Shown: positions 1 through 6,089 of the stretch, one piece after another
How the letters are laid out: every line of letters starts with the position of its first letter
Position numbering within the stretch: the stretch's first letter is position 1
DNA from: SLAN01 sp964565375
GTDB lineage: Bacteria; Spirochaetota; Spirochaetia; DSM-27196; SKKC01
DNA length: 8,561 nucleotides
Assembly: GCA_964565375.1 (NCBI GenBank)
Contig: CAZMEV010000122.1
Location: 1-8,561 of the forward strand
Direction of reading: 5' to 3'
Translations under genes and position numbers: made by a program
Notes under the pieces: generated by a model
Database searches by the model: none
Told to the model about the DNA's origin: nothing
What the model saw: the letters and a program-made list of their open reading frames with translations, nothing else

Positions 1-13
1 TGGACTCATACCG

Positions 14-39
14 GGGCCGGCCTGAAGCCGGCCCTTTTT
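14..39 (+). terminator. Rho-independent terminator of an upstream plus-strand gene
   Basis: A perfect 8-bp GC stem (GGGCCGGC at 14-21 pairing with GCCGGCCC at 27-34) encloses a 5-nt loop and is followed at once by five T residues (35-39). This is the classic intrinsic terminator layout for transcription running left to right, so it should end a gene lying off the left edge. Read on the other strand there is no trailing T run, so it is not a good terminator for the minus-strand regulator that ends at position 80. Confidence 0.85.
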
Positions 40-79
40 GTTGCCGTTATTGATTCACATCGGCAAGGGCCAGGCCCGG

Positions 80-775
80 TTACCCGCCGCCTGCGATTTC
101 CGCCGGCACGACCAGTACCCGCCCGCCTGCATCGTTGGACAGGGATACCTCCCGGCTGTCCGCGGCGTGCTCCGCTTCATGACGAACGCTTATGGTGTCG
201 CTTGCCTTTTCGTTCGGAATGACCCTGCAGAATGCACCGGGCAGAAGCGCGTGACGTTTCATAAGCCCGAGAAACGTCGGGCTGTCGTCGAGAACCCGCA
301 CAACGCGCAGGAGCGCCCCGACCGGGGCTTCGCAGAGCGAAACCGCATGAGCAGCCGCGAGTTCGCCTCCGGCGGCCGGAATCGGGTCACCATGGGGATC
401 GTTATCCGGATAGCGCAAAAGGGCGTCGATGCGCGCGATGAATCGGTCACTTACCGCATGCTCGAGCCGTTCGGCCTCTGCGTGCACTTCACTCCAGTCA
501 TAGCCAAGGATCTGTTCGAGGAAGGTTTCTATGAGCCTGTGCCGGCGGACCATGCGAATTGCGAGTTGCGTTCCGTCTTCGGTAAGCCGGCAGCCGCGCC
601 GCGGCTCGTATTCGACCAACTTGAGAGAGGCAAGATGCTTGGCCATTGAGGTCGCAGTACCCGGAGTCACATCCATAGCCTCGGACAGGCGCTTCATACT
701 CACAAGCTGTTCGCCCGAGTGTTCGGTCTCGGTGAAAAGCACCTTAATATACTGTTCAACTGTGCTTGTCACCAC
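80..775 (-). CDS. DtxR/MntR-family metal-dependent transcriptional regulator with C-terminal FeoA/SH3-like domain
   Basis: This 231-residue protein belongs to the iron/manganese-sensing DtxR family, whose metal-loaded dimers bind operators of metal-uptake genes. Residues 1-65 form the winged helix-turn-helix (opening VEQYIK; recognition region about 35-52). Residues 65-125 form the dimerisation and metal-binding domain, and about 150-225 look like an FeoA/SH3-like domain, so it is of the long DtxR/IdeR type and not the short MntR type. Aligning by eye to DtxR, the ancillary-site residues His79, Glu83 and His98 are present, as are Glu105 and His106. The DtxR Cys102 position is Glu102, as in MntR. 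The N-terminal ligand (Met10 in DtxR, Asp8 in MntR) is Gln8. The start is GTG at 775-773, followed directly by a second GTG; a GGGGAG Shine-Dalgarno lies 11 nt upstream. The gene stands alone, divergent from the metallo-hydrolase. Whether it senses Fe or Mn cannot be told from the sequence. Confidence 0.88.
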   Translation of the reverse strand: MVTSTVEQYIKVLFTETEHSGEQLVSMKRLSEAMDVTPGTATSMAKHLASLKLVEYEPRRGCRLTEDGTQLAIRMVRRHRLIETFLEQILGYDWSEVHAEAERLEHAVSDRFIARIDALLRYPDNDPHGDPIPAAGGELAAAHAVSLCEAPVGALLRVVRVLDDSPTFLGLMKRHALLPGAFCRVIPNEKASDTISVRHEAEHAADSREVSLSNDAGGRVLVVPAEIAGGG

Positions 776-1108
776 AATCGTACATACTCCCCGAGCGGGA
801 CACCGGCGTTGCCCCTGTTATGATCCGCGAACACACCGCTGATGCCCGCTTCGTCGGCTATTCTATGCCCCCTAAGTATGCGGAAGCTACCGGGGGCGCT
901 TGTTTCTTGTCAATCCGCCGGCCCTCGAGGCAGAAGACTGTCAGCAATGACGCGATTTCTGCCGAAAATTACTATGATGGGAGTTTACCTCGATGAAACC
1001 TTGTCGCCACCGGCAGCTCGCGATATGTTAACTGCTAAATAAAATACTTGACCGGCCGAATTCGGGTTCATACACTTTGAGTCCGGGAGGACGCCTGAAA
1101 AGGAATGC
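776..1108. other. 333-base divergent intergenic region between the DtxR-like regulator and the metallo-hydrolase
   Basis: This region carries the start signals of both flanking genes. The right end holds a good plus-strand promoter (1048-1076). On the minus strand the regulator has a plausible ribosome binding site (GGGGAG), but I could not assign a full promoter: a perfect TTGACA sits at 913-908 with no acceptable -10 at 16-18 bases. I see no tRNA, no convincing riboswitch and no clear DtxR/MntR-type palindrome. Short open frames across it lack family resemblance, so I do not call them genes. Confidence 0.6.
1048..1076 (+). promoter_or_regulatory. Sigma-70-like promoter of the metallo-hydrolase gene, with a palindromic spacer
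   Basis: A -35 box TTGACC (1048-1053, 5 of 6 to consensus) is followed by a 17-base spacer and a -10 box TACACT (1071-1076, 4 of 6). This predicts transcription from about 1083 and a 5' leader of about 26 nt. The bases upstream of the -35 are AT-rich (about 1027-1047), like an UP element. The spacer contains the perfect 10-bp palindrome CCGAATTCGG (1056-1065), which could be a repressor site. The promoter is predicted by eye only. Confidence 0.6.
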
Positions 1109-1954
1109 ATGGAAATACGACCGCTCGGTGATAACAAACTGACCCTCACCAACGACGGACAGCTCTCGGTGTTTTCCGTCGGTTGTGGCGGTGCCTTTTC
1201 CCGCTCGCTTGGTCAGAACAACTTTCTCATAGTCAAAGGCAACGACCATCTTCTTATAGACTGTGGGACGAAGACACCGGCTCGTCTTCGCTCACTTGGA
1301 ATTGAAGTCACCGATATCCGCAACTTCCTTATTACCCACAGTCATGCGGACCACATCGGGGGACTAGAAGAGGTCATGCTCATGGGCCGCTATGTAGCGA
1401 AACGAAAACCGGTCGCATTTATCGAGGAGCGGTATCAGAAAATACTGTGGAATGAAAGTCTCAAAGGCGGCGCTGCGGCTAACGAACGGCACAATGGGCG
1501 GTATCTTTCCTTCGATGATTTCTGGGAAACCGTACGACCCGAGCCCCTGACGGACATGCCGCGTGAAATGGCGGAATTCAATGTTGGCTCGCTAAACATC
1601 AAGATATTCCGCACGAATCATTTCCCCGAACAGGCGCAGAGCTGGAAAACCGCCGCATACAGTGTCGGCCTTGTCATCGATAATCGAATCCTTTTCACCG
1701 GCGATACGAAGTTCGACGCGTCGCTTATCCCGGACATCGAAGCACATATGCCCATAGAATGGATTTTCCAGGACGCGCAGTTTTTCACCGGTGGCATCCA
1801 TGCCTCTCTCGATGAACTCATGCAGGTGCCGGCGGAGACGCGATCGCGAATGCTTCTCATGCATTATGCCGACAGTTACGAAACCAAGCTCAATGACGTG
1901 GCCGAGCGCGGATTCTACGGGTTTGCGCGGGAGCTGGTGTACTATGACTTCTGA
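1109..1954 (+). CDS. Metallo-beta-lactamase-fold hydrolase
   Basis: This 281-residue protein has the full metal-ligand set of the MBL-fold hydrolase superfamily. The HxHxDH motif is THSHADH (His77, His79, Asp81, His82). A third-motif His171 follows (TNHFPE), then the bridging Asp199 in FTGDT, and a final His252 in LMHYAD. These ligands bind two metal ions, usually Zn, that activate water. The overall pattern (early strand LLIDCGTKTP, then HSHADHIGG) resembles the RNase Z/phosphodiesterase-like and general hydrolase branches more than true beta-lactamases. The substrate is unknown; a phosphodiester or cyclic nucleotide is possible but unproven. There is no signal peptide, so it should be cytoplasmic. 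The ATG at 1109 follows AAAAGGA (1098-1104) by 4 nt. It appears to be a single-gene transcript. Its last 13 bases overlap the end of the convergent lipid-kinase gene. Confidence 0.88.
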   Translation: MEIRPLGDNKLTLTNDGQLSVFSVGCGGAFSRSLGQNNFLIVKGNDHLLIDCGTKTPARLRSLGIEVTDIRNFLITHSHADHIGGLEEVMLMGRYVAKRKPVAFIEERYQKILWNESLKGGAAANERHNGRYLSFDDFWETVRPEPLTDMPREMAEFNVGSLNIKIFRTNHFPEQAQSWKTAAYSVGLVIDNRILFTGDTKFDASLIPDIEAHMPIEWIFQDAQFFTGGIHASLDELMQVPAETRSRMLLMHYADSYETKLNDVAERGFYGFARELVYYDF

Positions 1955-2982
1955 GCAGGCTGTACCGACAACCAGGCTTCCCTGATTATGGTCATATGAA
2001 CCGGGAAGGCTTCCGGTTCAATCCAGACCATCTCACCGTCGAATTGAAACGGCAGGCGTTCATCGGAATAGATAGTCAAAGACTCCGCGACACCCGGTAT
2101 GACCTCGGGCCGTTGAAGATGTGTTCCATAATAGACCTGCTTTTTCAGACTTATACGCTGTATCAACGACGGAAGGCGGATAACACACAGATTCCTGTGA
2201 TCCGGAAGAATCGGTTTACCCCCACCGTACCGGCGGTTTCCCCCGGCGCCTATCGCGGCCAGAGCGAACTGCCCGGTAGCCTCATGCTGCACCGGTCCCT
2301 CGCGCCAGACGATGCGTGCGGGAGGAATACCTACAAGCGGAACGTAGAGCAGCGTGGCGAGATCGGCGACAAGAGTATACATATTCCCCGGTAAATGGGT
2401 CCCTTTCAGGCGATTCGTAATGCCGCTTATGATTGCATCGAGCCCGAATGAGGCGATGTTAAAGGCGTGATACACCGCGCCGTCGGAGGTTCGCGCTTCG
2501 ATTGCCGCCTGTGGCGTCTGTACGGCCAGGTCGGATGCACGCTCAAATGCGGCGGCCATGGTCGGCGCATCGGCAGAATCGTTGCCGGTACCCGCCGGCA
2601 GCCGGTATACCGGCGACTGCAGACCGCAGGCAAGCACTCCCGAAAGCAGATCCCGGTGCGTCCCGTCCCCACCGGCGCTCAACAGAAGCGGTGCGCTCCG
2701 TCCGGCAAGGTATTCTCCCGCCCGTTCAGCAAGTTGCCGCGCATGCCCGGAGTACTCTGTCAGGGCGATCCGGGTATCCACGGGAGCCGGAGCAACCGGC
2801 GCTTCACCGATGCGTTGCCGCAATACCGCAATTGCACGACGCAACCGGCGCTGCCGGGAGAGAAACCCCGCATGGGGGTTTACAACCGCATACACCGACA
2901 GCGGCTCGCCGCGATAGCGTCTGCTCGAGGAAATGAGGCGGGCAACTTCGCGTATGAACTCCTGCCAGTACTGCTCAACCAT
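1942..2982 (-). CDS. Diacylglycerol/lipid kinase family protein (DAGK catalytic domain)
   Basis: This 346-residue protein carries the signature motifs of the DAGK/YegS/sphingosine-kinase fold, which transfers the ATP gamma-phosphate to a lipid hydroxyl. They are NPHAG (35-39), the nucleotide-binding GGDGT (104-108), LPAGTGND (128-135), FGLD (179-182), a glycine-rich YGGG (252-255) and FDGE near the C-terminus (314-317). The substrate (diacylglycerol, undecaprenol or other lipid) cannot be assigned. No membrane helices are evident; such enzymes are usually peripheral. I chose ATG at 2982 because GGGGA lies 7 nt upstream; a TTG (3003) or a GTG (2988) in the same frame would add 2-7 residues. 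The start lies 45 nt downstream of the HAD phosphatase stop, so the two are probably co-transcribed. The 3' end overlaps the convergent metallo-hydrolase gene by 13 nt. Confidence 0.88.
   Translation of the reverse strand: MVEQYWQEFIREVARLISSSRRYRGEPLSVYAVVNPHAGFLSRQRRLRRAIAVLRQRIGEAPVAPAPVDTRIALTEYSGHARQLAERAGEYLAGRSAPLLLSAGGDGTHRDLLSGVLACGLQSPVYRLPAGTGNDSADAPTMAAAFERASDLAVQTPQAAIEARTSDGAVYHAFNIASFGLDAIISGITNRLKGTHLPGNMYTLVADLATLLYVPLVGIPPARIVWREGPVQHEATGQFALAAIGAGGNRRYGGGKPILPDHRNLCVIRLPSLIQRISLKKQVYYGTHLQRPEVIPGVAESLTIYSDERLPFQFDGEMVWIEPEAFPVHMTIIREAWLSVQPAQKS
1997..2020. other. Strong inverted repeat just downstream of the metallo-hydrolase stop
   Basis: Ten base pairs (1997-2006 with 2011-2020, one of them G-T) close a 4-nt loop. 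The arms begin TGAACCGG and end CCGGTTCA. It lies 43 nt after the metallo-hydrolase stop codon but inside the coding sequence of the opposing lipid-kinase gene. No T run follows on either strand. It could act as a 3'-end stabiliser or Rho-independent-like stop for the plus-strand transcript, or be chance within coding DNA. Confidence 0.4.
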
Positions 2983-3027
2983 CAACACGTCCCCGACGCC
3001 CAAGGCCGAGCGCGCACCCCCGGGCGC

Positions 3028-3711
3028 TTACTTCGCTACTTCGGCAATACATGATTCTTCCGCGGCGAGCGCGTACACATCCTCCATGGACTCTACCAGA
3101 ATGGCACCCATGCCAAGTTCCATCGCCGGCTCGAGATCTACCGGAATACGATCGCCGACGCTCAGCACTTCGTCGGCAGGAACAGGTCGTCCAAGCGCCC
3201 GACCAAGATGCTCCAATCCCAGCTCAAACGGGCGTGCATGCGGCTTGCTTACCCCCGAATCGTCGAGCCCTACAATGCCTGCGAAGTGTCGGTCTACGCC
3301 TAATACCGACAATGTCGCACGACCGACCGAGCGCGGATTATTCGTCACCGCGACAAGCCCATATTTCTGCCCGAGTGTCTCGAGCGTCGAGCGCAGCTGC
3401 GGATCATCGCTTAAGTAGGCTGATGGCTCGAGCACTTCCTCGCGCCAGCGCACGCTTGTCGCAATATCTACATTGTACTGGAGGAACGTATTCGCGAGAC
3501 TCGGCGCACGTCCACCGGCATCTTCGGCCATCACGCGCCGCAGTTCCGTGATCTCACGGTTCATATCGTCATAGGAACGTCCGAGGTGCCGGGCGAGCCG
3601 ATCGACGAGAAGAACAGTCTGTGCTTCGGTGTATGCACGATTTCGGTAAAGTGTGTTATCTATATCGAAGATAATTCCGGAGATGCGGGACACGCTGCGC
3701 AGCACATTCAT
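3028..3711 (-). CDS. HAD-superfamily hydrolase (phosphatase-like)
   Basis: All four HAD motifs are present in this 227-residue product. Motif I is FDIDNT (nucleophile Asp16, acid/base Asp18). Motif II is the Thr of VTNN (Thr123), motif III the Lys of GVSKP (Lys156), and motif IV is SVGDRIPVD (Asp187, Asp192). A helical cap of about 80 residues lies between motifs I and II, typical of subfamily I phosphatases such as phosphoglycolate-phosphatase or pyrimidine-nucleotidase-like enzymes. The substrate is unknown. The start is uncertain: ATGs lie at 3711, 3723 and 3807, none with a clear Shine-Dalgarno. The segment from 3807 is Arg/Cys-rich and looks non-coding, and family members begin close to motif I, so I use 3711. 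It is the first gene of a likely two-gene operon with the lipid kinase, and is divergent from the DUF6765 gene. Confidence 0.85.
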   Translation of the reverse strand: MNVLRSVSRISGIIFDIDNTLYRNRAYTEAQTVLLVDRLARHLGRSYDDMNREITELRRVMAEDAGGRAPSLANTFLQYNVDIATSVRWREEVLEPSAYLSDDPQLRSTLETLGQKYGLVAVTNNPRSVGRATLSVLGVDRHFAGIVGLDDSGVSKPHARPFELGLEHLGRALGRPVPADEVLSVGDRIPVDLEPAMELGMGAILVESMEDVYALAAEESCIAEVAK

Positions 3712-3811
3712 ATCCGACAGCATATCCGCGCTTCGGCAACGGTGCAAGCAGCGGCGGCCGCAATCGAGGGTTAGCCTCCCGCCTCTGGAAACCAATCGGA
3801 GAGACATAAGC

Positions 3812-4807
3812 GTGAACGCGGAATTCCATTACTACGTAGTGGCTATGCTTGCCAGGCGAGCCGGCTTCAGCGGTGGCGAGGCGGATGAGCTTGCCTACGC
3901 GTCCCAATACACCGATCATGCGCTCGTGTCCTACCAGGTACGGGGACCGGGCGTACAGTATGACACGATGGCCACCCATCACTTCGGGTTCTGGGATAAG
4001 GCACAGGAGTATCAGGTCTGGATTCCATTTCACTTTTTCCCCGGTGATCCCGACAAGGGTGCACGTGTCCGCAGTGACCGCCGCAAAAACGCGCTGGTGG
4101 TAACCCCGAACGGGGCGCGGGCTAAGGAGTTGCTCGTGGCGGCACTCAAGACCCGCAATATCATGCGAATCGGCATTGCCCTCCACACGTTTGCCGACAC
4201 CTGGGCTCATCAGAACTTCACCGGACGAAACGAGGAGTTCAATCGCTTCGAGCAGAACTCCCTCGTGCCGCCTATCGGGCACGCTCACGCCGGCCGGGCG
4301 CCGGACAAGCTTGAAGAAACCTGGGAAGATCCGAGACTGATCCCGGCCGAGCGGCGGATAGACAACCGGAAACGGTTTTTTCAGGCCGCCCGCAAAGTCT
4401 ATCGCTACCTCGCCACCTACAATCGGCGCGATTTCTCCGACGAAGAACTCGTGCTCTCCGAACTCGAATCGATTATCGGCCCGGCAGGACAGGAACGCAC
4501 CTTTGAAGAACGCACTCTCGATTTCATAATCCGCGATGATATCACCCAGTACCGTAGAAATGACTGGAAAGGGCAGGCTATCGAACTCGACGATTCCACA
4601 GGCGATGAAGATATCAGCAACATGATGGACAAATATCTGTGGCTCAAAAACGAACTTCGAAGCCGAACCGGTACGAAACGCAGGACCGTGCGCCCCAAAC
4701 CGGGATTTTACCAGAGTCAGTACTACCGCTGGCACGAGGCGGCGAAAGAACACTATGCAGAAGCAGCCCGGGTACTCCGCGATCTTCGCCTCCCGGACTT
4801 GAAATGA
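3812..4807 (+). CDS. DUF6765-family protein, putative metal-dependent helical hydrolase-like
   Basis: This 331-residue protein opens with AEFHYYVVAMLARRAGF and continues with the SQYTDHA motif. These features, plus VWIPFHFFPG (69-78) and GIALHTFADTWAHQNFTG (121-138), I recognise from DUF6765-type proteins. Candidate metal ligands are His6, Asp35, His57 or His74, His125, Asp129 and His133. The HxxxDxxxH spacing in an alpha-helical context recalls the zinc-dependent phospholipase C/S1-P1 nuclease fold, but that link is inference and no activity is established. There is no signal peptide. The start is GTG at 3812, with GGAGAGA (3798-3804) 7 nt upstream. The open frame runs further upstream to an ATG at 3653, but that would overlap the divergent HAD gene, and the family begins at this HYY motif. 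The C-terminal third is charged and Arg/Lys-rich. No strong promoter was seen upstream. Confidence 0.72.
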   Translation: MNAEFHYYVVAMLARRAGFSGGEADELAYASQYTDHALVSYQVRGPGVQYDTMATHHFGFWDKAQEYQVWIPFHFFPGDPDKGARVRSDRRKNALVVTPNGARAKELLVAALKTRNIMRIGIALHTFADTWAHQNFTGRNEEFNRFEQNSLVPPIGHAHAGRAPDKLEETWEDPRLIPAERRIDNRKRFFQAARKVYRYLATYNRRDFSDEELVLSELESIIGPAGQERTFEERTLDFIIRDDITQYRRNDWKGQAIELDDSTGDEDISNMMDKYLWLKNELRSRTGTKRRTVRPKPGFYQSQYYRWHEAAKEHYAEAARVLRDLRLPDLK

Positions 4808-4819
4808 CGGTCACGAAGG

Positions 4820-4966
4820 GCGTCCGCGCGACCTGCAACGGCGTCCGCGCGTGGCCTGCCGGGCTTCCTGCAGCTTCGGCAAGCCCCGCCCGAGCGACCC
4901 GCAGCGGCTACCCAGCCCCGGCCGGCGTCGCCCGATCAACCCGCAACGGCTACCCGGAAGGCTCCT
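4820..4966. repeat. Degenerate 21-bp tandem repeat (about seven units) between convergent genes
   Basis: The stretch divides into seven 21-base units starting at 4820, 4841, 4862, 4883, 4904, 4925 and 4946. Units 1 and 2 share their first 11 bases (GCGTCCGCGCG). Units 4 and 6 agree at 17 of 21 positions, and units 5 and 7 share CGGCTACCC. ACCCGCAGCGGCTACCC at 4897 recurs with one change 42 bases later at 4939. The array fills the 142-base gap between the DUF6765 stop and the CYTH stop and runs into the last codons of the CYTH gene. No T-rich terminator is present in this gap. The period is a whole number of codons, but no frame through it belongs to either flanking gene in full. Confidence 0.65.
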
Positions 4967-5618
4967 GTGGCGGGCTGTCGCGAAACCCGAGCATTGAAAG
5001 GTAGGTTCTCGGCTCGATCGCCGAGGGATTAATACCGGCATGGGACAGCGCCTCCCGTACCGACGCAGCAGCGCGGTCGCGACCGTCATCGCCGGATGTC
5101 TCCTCGATCACCGCTTCGATTTCGAGGAACCAGCCAAGCGAGACCACTTCGATAACCTCGGCGGTCAGCCCGTCACGGGAGAGATACCAGCCTGATTTCT
5201 GCTTCACCGCAAACCGCTCAGCCCCGATATGTGCGCACAACGATTCGAAGGCACGTGCCGAATCCACGGTGAACTCACGCTCCACGTTGTATTCCACTCC
5301 GTCGCGGATACGCTTTTCCTTGTGCGTAACGACACCCGCCCCCTCCCCGGAAGCCTCCCAGGATACCTCGTCGCCAGTCGTGGCGGTTTGCTCCTCGTCG
5401 AACATCGGGGGCCTCCCCGAGCCTGCATGAGCTTCGGAAAAGCCGGGTTTCTCCCCGCTGCCCGACAGGCGCAGGCGAAATTCCGTGCCGTTTTCGCTGC
5501 GATAGTAGCGGTCATCCTTCCAGATGCGATCCACTACCCGGAAGCCTGCCTCGCTGAGTCGCGACACAACCGCCTCGGGGTCATCAATATGCGCTTTTAA
5601 CTCTATTTCATAAGACAT
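4950..5618 (-). CDS. CYTH-domain protein (class IV adenylate cyclase / triphosphatase-like)
   Basis: This 222-residue protein opens with the defining ExExK signature (Glu4, Glu6, Lys8 in YEIELK) of the CYTH (CyaB/thiamine triphosphatase) triphosphate-tunnel fold. Further tunnel residues are visible in the FRLRL strand (Arg48, Arg50), THKEKR (Lys100, Lys102), NVEREF and FLEIEAV (Glu167, Glu169). Family members cleave inorganic or organic triphosphates or make cAMP; this one is not assignable. Between FRLRL and THKEKR lies an insertion of about 40 residues (about 53-96) rich in Gly, Ser and Glu, where most members have a short turn. I chose the ATG at 5618 because the ExExK motif must sit at the N-terminus; there is no strong Shine-Dalgarno. 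It lies 29 nt after the sufU stop and is probably the third gene of the suf operon. Its stop lies inside the 21-bp repeat. Confidence 0.85.
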   Translation of the reverse strand: MSYEIELKAHIDDPEAVVSRLSEAGFRVVDRIWKDDRYYRSENGTEFRLRLSGSGEKPGFSEAHAGSGRPPMFDEEQTATTGDEVSWEASGEGAGVVTHKEKRIRDGVEYNVEREFTVDSARAFESLCAHIGAERFAVKQKSGWYLSRDGLTAEVIEVVSLGWFLEIEAVIEETSGDDGRDRAAASVREALSHAGINPSAIEPRTYLSMLGFRDSPPQEPSG

Positions 5619-5647
5619 GGTCGTGCTTTTGGGCCCAGGCTGCTGCT

Positions 5648-6088
5648 TCAGTTCAGCAGGCCGGCGTCCTGCAGCATCTGCTCGAGTGTATTCCAGGCGA
5701 GCATGGCGCACTTAATGCGAACGGGGAACTGTTTCACGCCCTGAAGGGCCTCAAGGTCGGCCGCCTCTCCGGGAAAATCCGGTTCACTGCCGTCGACAAG
5801 CATTCCGCGCATTCGCCCGAGAATATCCGCGGCATGCGACACGGGAGCTCCCTTAATGGCGTTGCAGAGCATATTCGCGCTCGCAACGCAGATGCTGCAG
5901 CCGACTCCGTCGTAGGTCGCCTCGGTTACCGTGTCACCGTCTATTTTGAGAAACAGCTCGATATCATCGCCGCAGCTCGGATTGAATCCTTCGCGGCTGT
6001 GGGTAGCATCCTCGAGTCGCTTTCTGTTCTTTTTGGACTTGTAATTGTCCAGGATTATCTCTTTATACAGATCGTCGCCTATATCCAT
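5648..6088 (-). CDS. sufU: SufU, zinc-dependent sulfurtransferase for Fe-S cluster assembly
   Basis: This 146-residue protein is SufU-like: it accepts persulfide sulfur from SufS and passes it to the SUF machinery. The zinc site is intact: Cys39 and Asp41 in NPSCGDD, Cys64 in GVGCSIC, and Cys127 in RIKCAMLAW. Positions match the Cys-Asp-Cys-Cys ligands of Bacillus SufU almost exactly. The insertion between the second and third cysteines distinguishes SufU from IscU and is present here (about 76-120). Extra cysteines at 67 and 75 flank the second ligand. The ATG at 6088 lies one base after the sufS TGA (TGATATG), so translation is probably coupled; the best Shine-Dalgarno-like GGGAG is 13 nt upstream. 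The frame is open to an ATG at 6235, but that would lie inside sufS, so I rejected it. Confidence 0.92.
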   Translation of the reverse strand: MDIGDDLYKEIILDNYKSKKNRKRLEDATHSREGFNPSCGDDIELFLKIDGDTVTEATYDGVGCSICVASANMLCNAIKGAPVSHAADILGRMRGMLVDGSEPDFPGEAADLEALQGVKQFPVRIKCAMLAWNTLEQMLQDAGLLN

Positions 6089-6089
6089 A

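Noticed and set aside
41..66. Inverted repeat TTGCCG/CGGCAA as a terminator for the DtxR-like gene
   Set aside because: The stem is only 6 bp with a 14-nt loop and there is no T run on the minus strand.
908..913. Perfect TTGACA -35 box on the minus strand upstream of the DtxR-like gene
   Set aside because: No reasonable -10 box lies 16-18 bases downstream, so I did not call a promoter.
993..1031. Possible 12-codon leader peptide (ATG to TAA) with GGGAG upstream, before the metallo-hydrolase
   Set aside because: It ends upstream of the predicted promoter for the hydrolase, is not followed by an attenuator hairpin, and is short enough to be chance.
2467..3054. Several overlapping plus-strand open frames opposite the lipid kinase
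   Set aside because: They are Arg/Pro-rich, mutually overlapping and antisense to a gene with intact kinase motifs; they are shadows.
3769..3777. GGTTAGCCT, identical to the centre of the DtxR/IdeR box, in the HAD-DUF6765 divergent region
   Set aside because: The flanks match poorly (about 10 of 19 to the full consensus) and the outer half-sites are missing, so it is probably coincidental.
3712..3807. N-terminal extension of the HAD protein up to the ATG at 3807
   Set aside because: The added residues are Arg/Cys-rich, precede the usual start of the family, and would leave no room for a promoter before the divergent gene.
3656..4753. Long open frame on the minus strand opposite the DUF6765 gene
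   Set aside because: It is fully antisense to a gene with clear family motifs and shows no recognisable domain. GC-rich coding sequence commonly leaves such frames open.
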